NCBI RefSeq assembly: GCF_030532195.1
Contig: NZ_JAUNLP010000001.1
Span: 1 to 64,000 of the forward strand
DNA length: 64,000 bases
Source: Corynebacterium sp.
GTDB taxonomy: Bacteria; Actinomycetota; Actinomycetes; Mycobacteriales; Mycobacteriaceae
Direction of reading: 5' to 3'
The notes below the pieces were generated by a model that searched no databases, was not told where the DNA came from, and saw nothing but the letters and a program-made list of their open reading frames with translations. Positions 63,558 through 64,000 of this stretch are shown one piece after another. The position numbers and the translations under genes are program-made. Position 1 is the first letter of the stretch, and each line of letters begins with the position of its first letter.

Positions 63558-64000
63558 TCAGGCTTCCACTTCCGAGCGGTCACCCGACCAGAGCGTGTGG
63601 AATGCCCCCGCACGGTCAACGCGCTTGTAAGTGTGGGCACCAAAGTAGTCACGCTGCCCCTGAATCAGGGCCGCCGGCAGGCGCTTAGCGCGCAGACCAT
63701 CGTAGTACGCCAGCGACGAGGAGAACACCGGAGCCGGAATGCCCATCTTTGCCGCAGTCACAACGACATCACGCCAGTCATCGAGGCATTCGGTGACCTG
63801 ATCGCGGAAGTACTCATCGAGCACAAGCGCAGGCAGCTCCGGATTGCGATCGTATGCTTCCTTAATCCGGTTCAGGAACTGTGCACGAATGATGCAGCCA
63901 CCACGCCAAATCGTGGCAAGCGCACCGCGGTCAATATCCCAGCCGTACTCCTTAGCGCCTGCGTTAATCTCATCAAAACCTTGCGAGTAGGCAATAATCT
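63558..64000 (-). CDS. gnd: 6-phosphogluconate dehydrogenase, C-terminal part
   Basis: The last 147 codons of gnd; the gene runs off the window. The minus-strand frame reads IIAYSQGFDEINAGAKEYGW and then IWRGGCIIRAQFLNRI, both hallmarks of the helical domain of 6-phosphogluconate dehydrogenase, and ends QGQRDYFGAHTYKRVDR and a short acidic tail. The enzyme makes ribulose 5-phosphate, CO2 and NADPH in the pentose phosphate pathway. A run of nine G lies immediately beyond the stop codon. Confidence 0.93.
   Translation of the reverse strand, partial: IIAYSQGFDEINAGAKEYGWDIDRGALATIWRGGCIIRAQFLNRIKEAYDRNPELPALVLDEYFRDQVTECLDDWRDVVVTAAKMGIPAPVFSSSLAYYDGLRAKRLPAALIQGQRDYFGAHTYKRVDRAGAFHTLWSGDRSEVEA

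Overview
The window is a stretch of high-GC actinobacterial chromosome, most likely Corynebacterium. The gene order TPR protein - HAD phosphatase - small protein - tlyA - nadK - recN - steA - steB - [insert] - pyrG - Nudix - xerD - parA-like - scpA - scpB - [insert] - rluB - cmk/der is the backbone known from Mycobacterium tuberculosis Rv1691-Rv1713 and from C. glutamicum. The later block secA2 - odhI/garA - ftsR (MerR) - DUF151 nuclease - second MerR follows Rv1821-Rv1830. An OdhI with the ETTSVF phospho-switch at Thr14/Thr15 and a cmk-der fusion also point to Corynebacterium. Species cannot be decided from sequence alone.

Layout. 0.5-4.4 kb: iron-siderophore ABC importer behind a DtxR-like box. 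4.5-13.9 kb: RNase H, an RGG-rich TPR protein and the conserved tlyA-nadK-recN-steA-steB run. 13.9-33.7 kb: a roughly 20-kb insertion exactly between steB and pyrG. It holds an AT-rich orphan protein-kinase-like gene, a giant Type ISP restriction-modification gene interrupted near its 3' end by one in-frame TGA, a membrane coiled-coil gene divergent from a SWIM zinc-finger gene, a complete phosphonate uptake and catabolism cluster with its GntR regulator, an Abi/HEPN abortive-infection gene, and a PfpI/DJ-1 gene bracketed by 23-bp direct repeats. 33.7-39.4 kb: pyrG to scpB. 39.6-43.3 kb: a second insertion with a POT peptide transporter and bioA-bioD behind a BioQ-like site. 43.4-56.8 kb: rluB, the cmk-der fusion, a PASTA-like protein, tRNA-Pro(GGG), a DM13 protein, rraA, secA2, odhI, ftsR, DUF151, a second MerR and a VWA/solute-binding lipid-facing protein. 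56.9-63.4 kb (minus strand): an overlapping group of two CNNM/CorC proteins, a DEAD-box helicase and a ThiD-TenA fusion. The window ends inside gnd.

How the parts work together. The phosphonate cluster looks like a PhnW-independent route: PhnCDE imports the phosphonate, an FAD amine oxidase would make a phosphonoacetaldehyde-type aldehyde, a PhnX-like hydrolase that keeps the Schiff-base lysine would split the C-P bond, and a zinc dehydrogenase would handle the aldehyde. The regulator gene is divergent from the oxidase gene, and the oxidase and phnD promoters share one sequence motif. The defence genes (ISP enzyme, Abi, possibly the kinase and SWIM genes) sit on both sides of this metabolic block, so the insertion is a mosaic.

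The strongest leads are the in-frame TGA in the ISP gene, the uncharacterised kinase and SWIM/coiled-coil genes, the PhnW-less phosphonate pathway with its shared operator, the repeats around the PfpI gene, and several perfect inverted repeats at promoters (bioA, thiD, second MerR, DEAD helicase). I saw no CRISPR array, no intact insertion sequence, no rRNA and no recognisable riboswitch.
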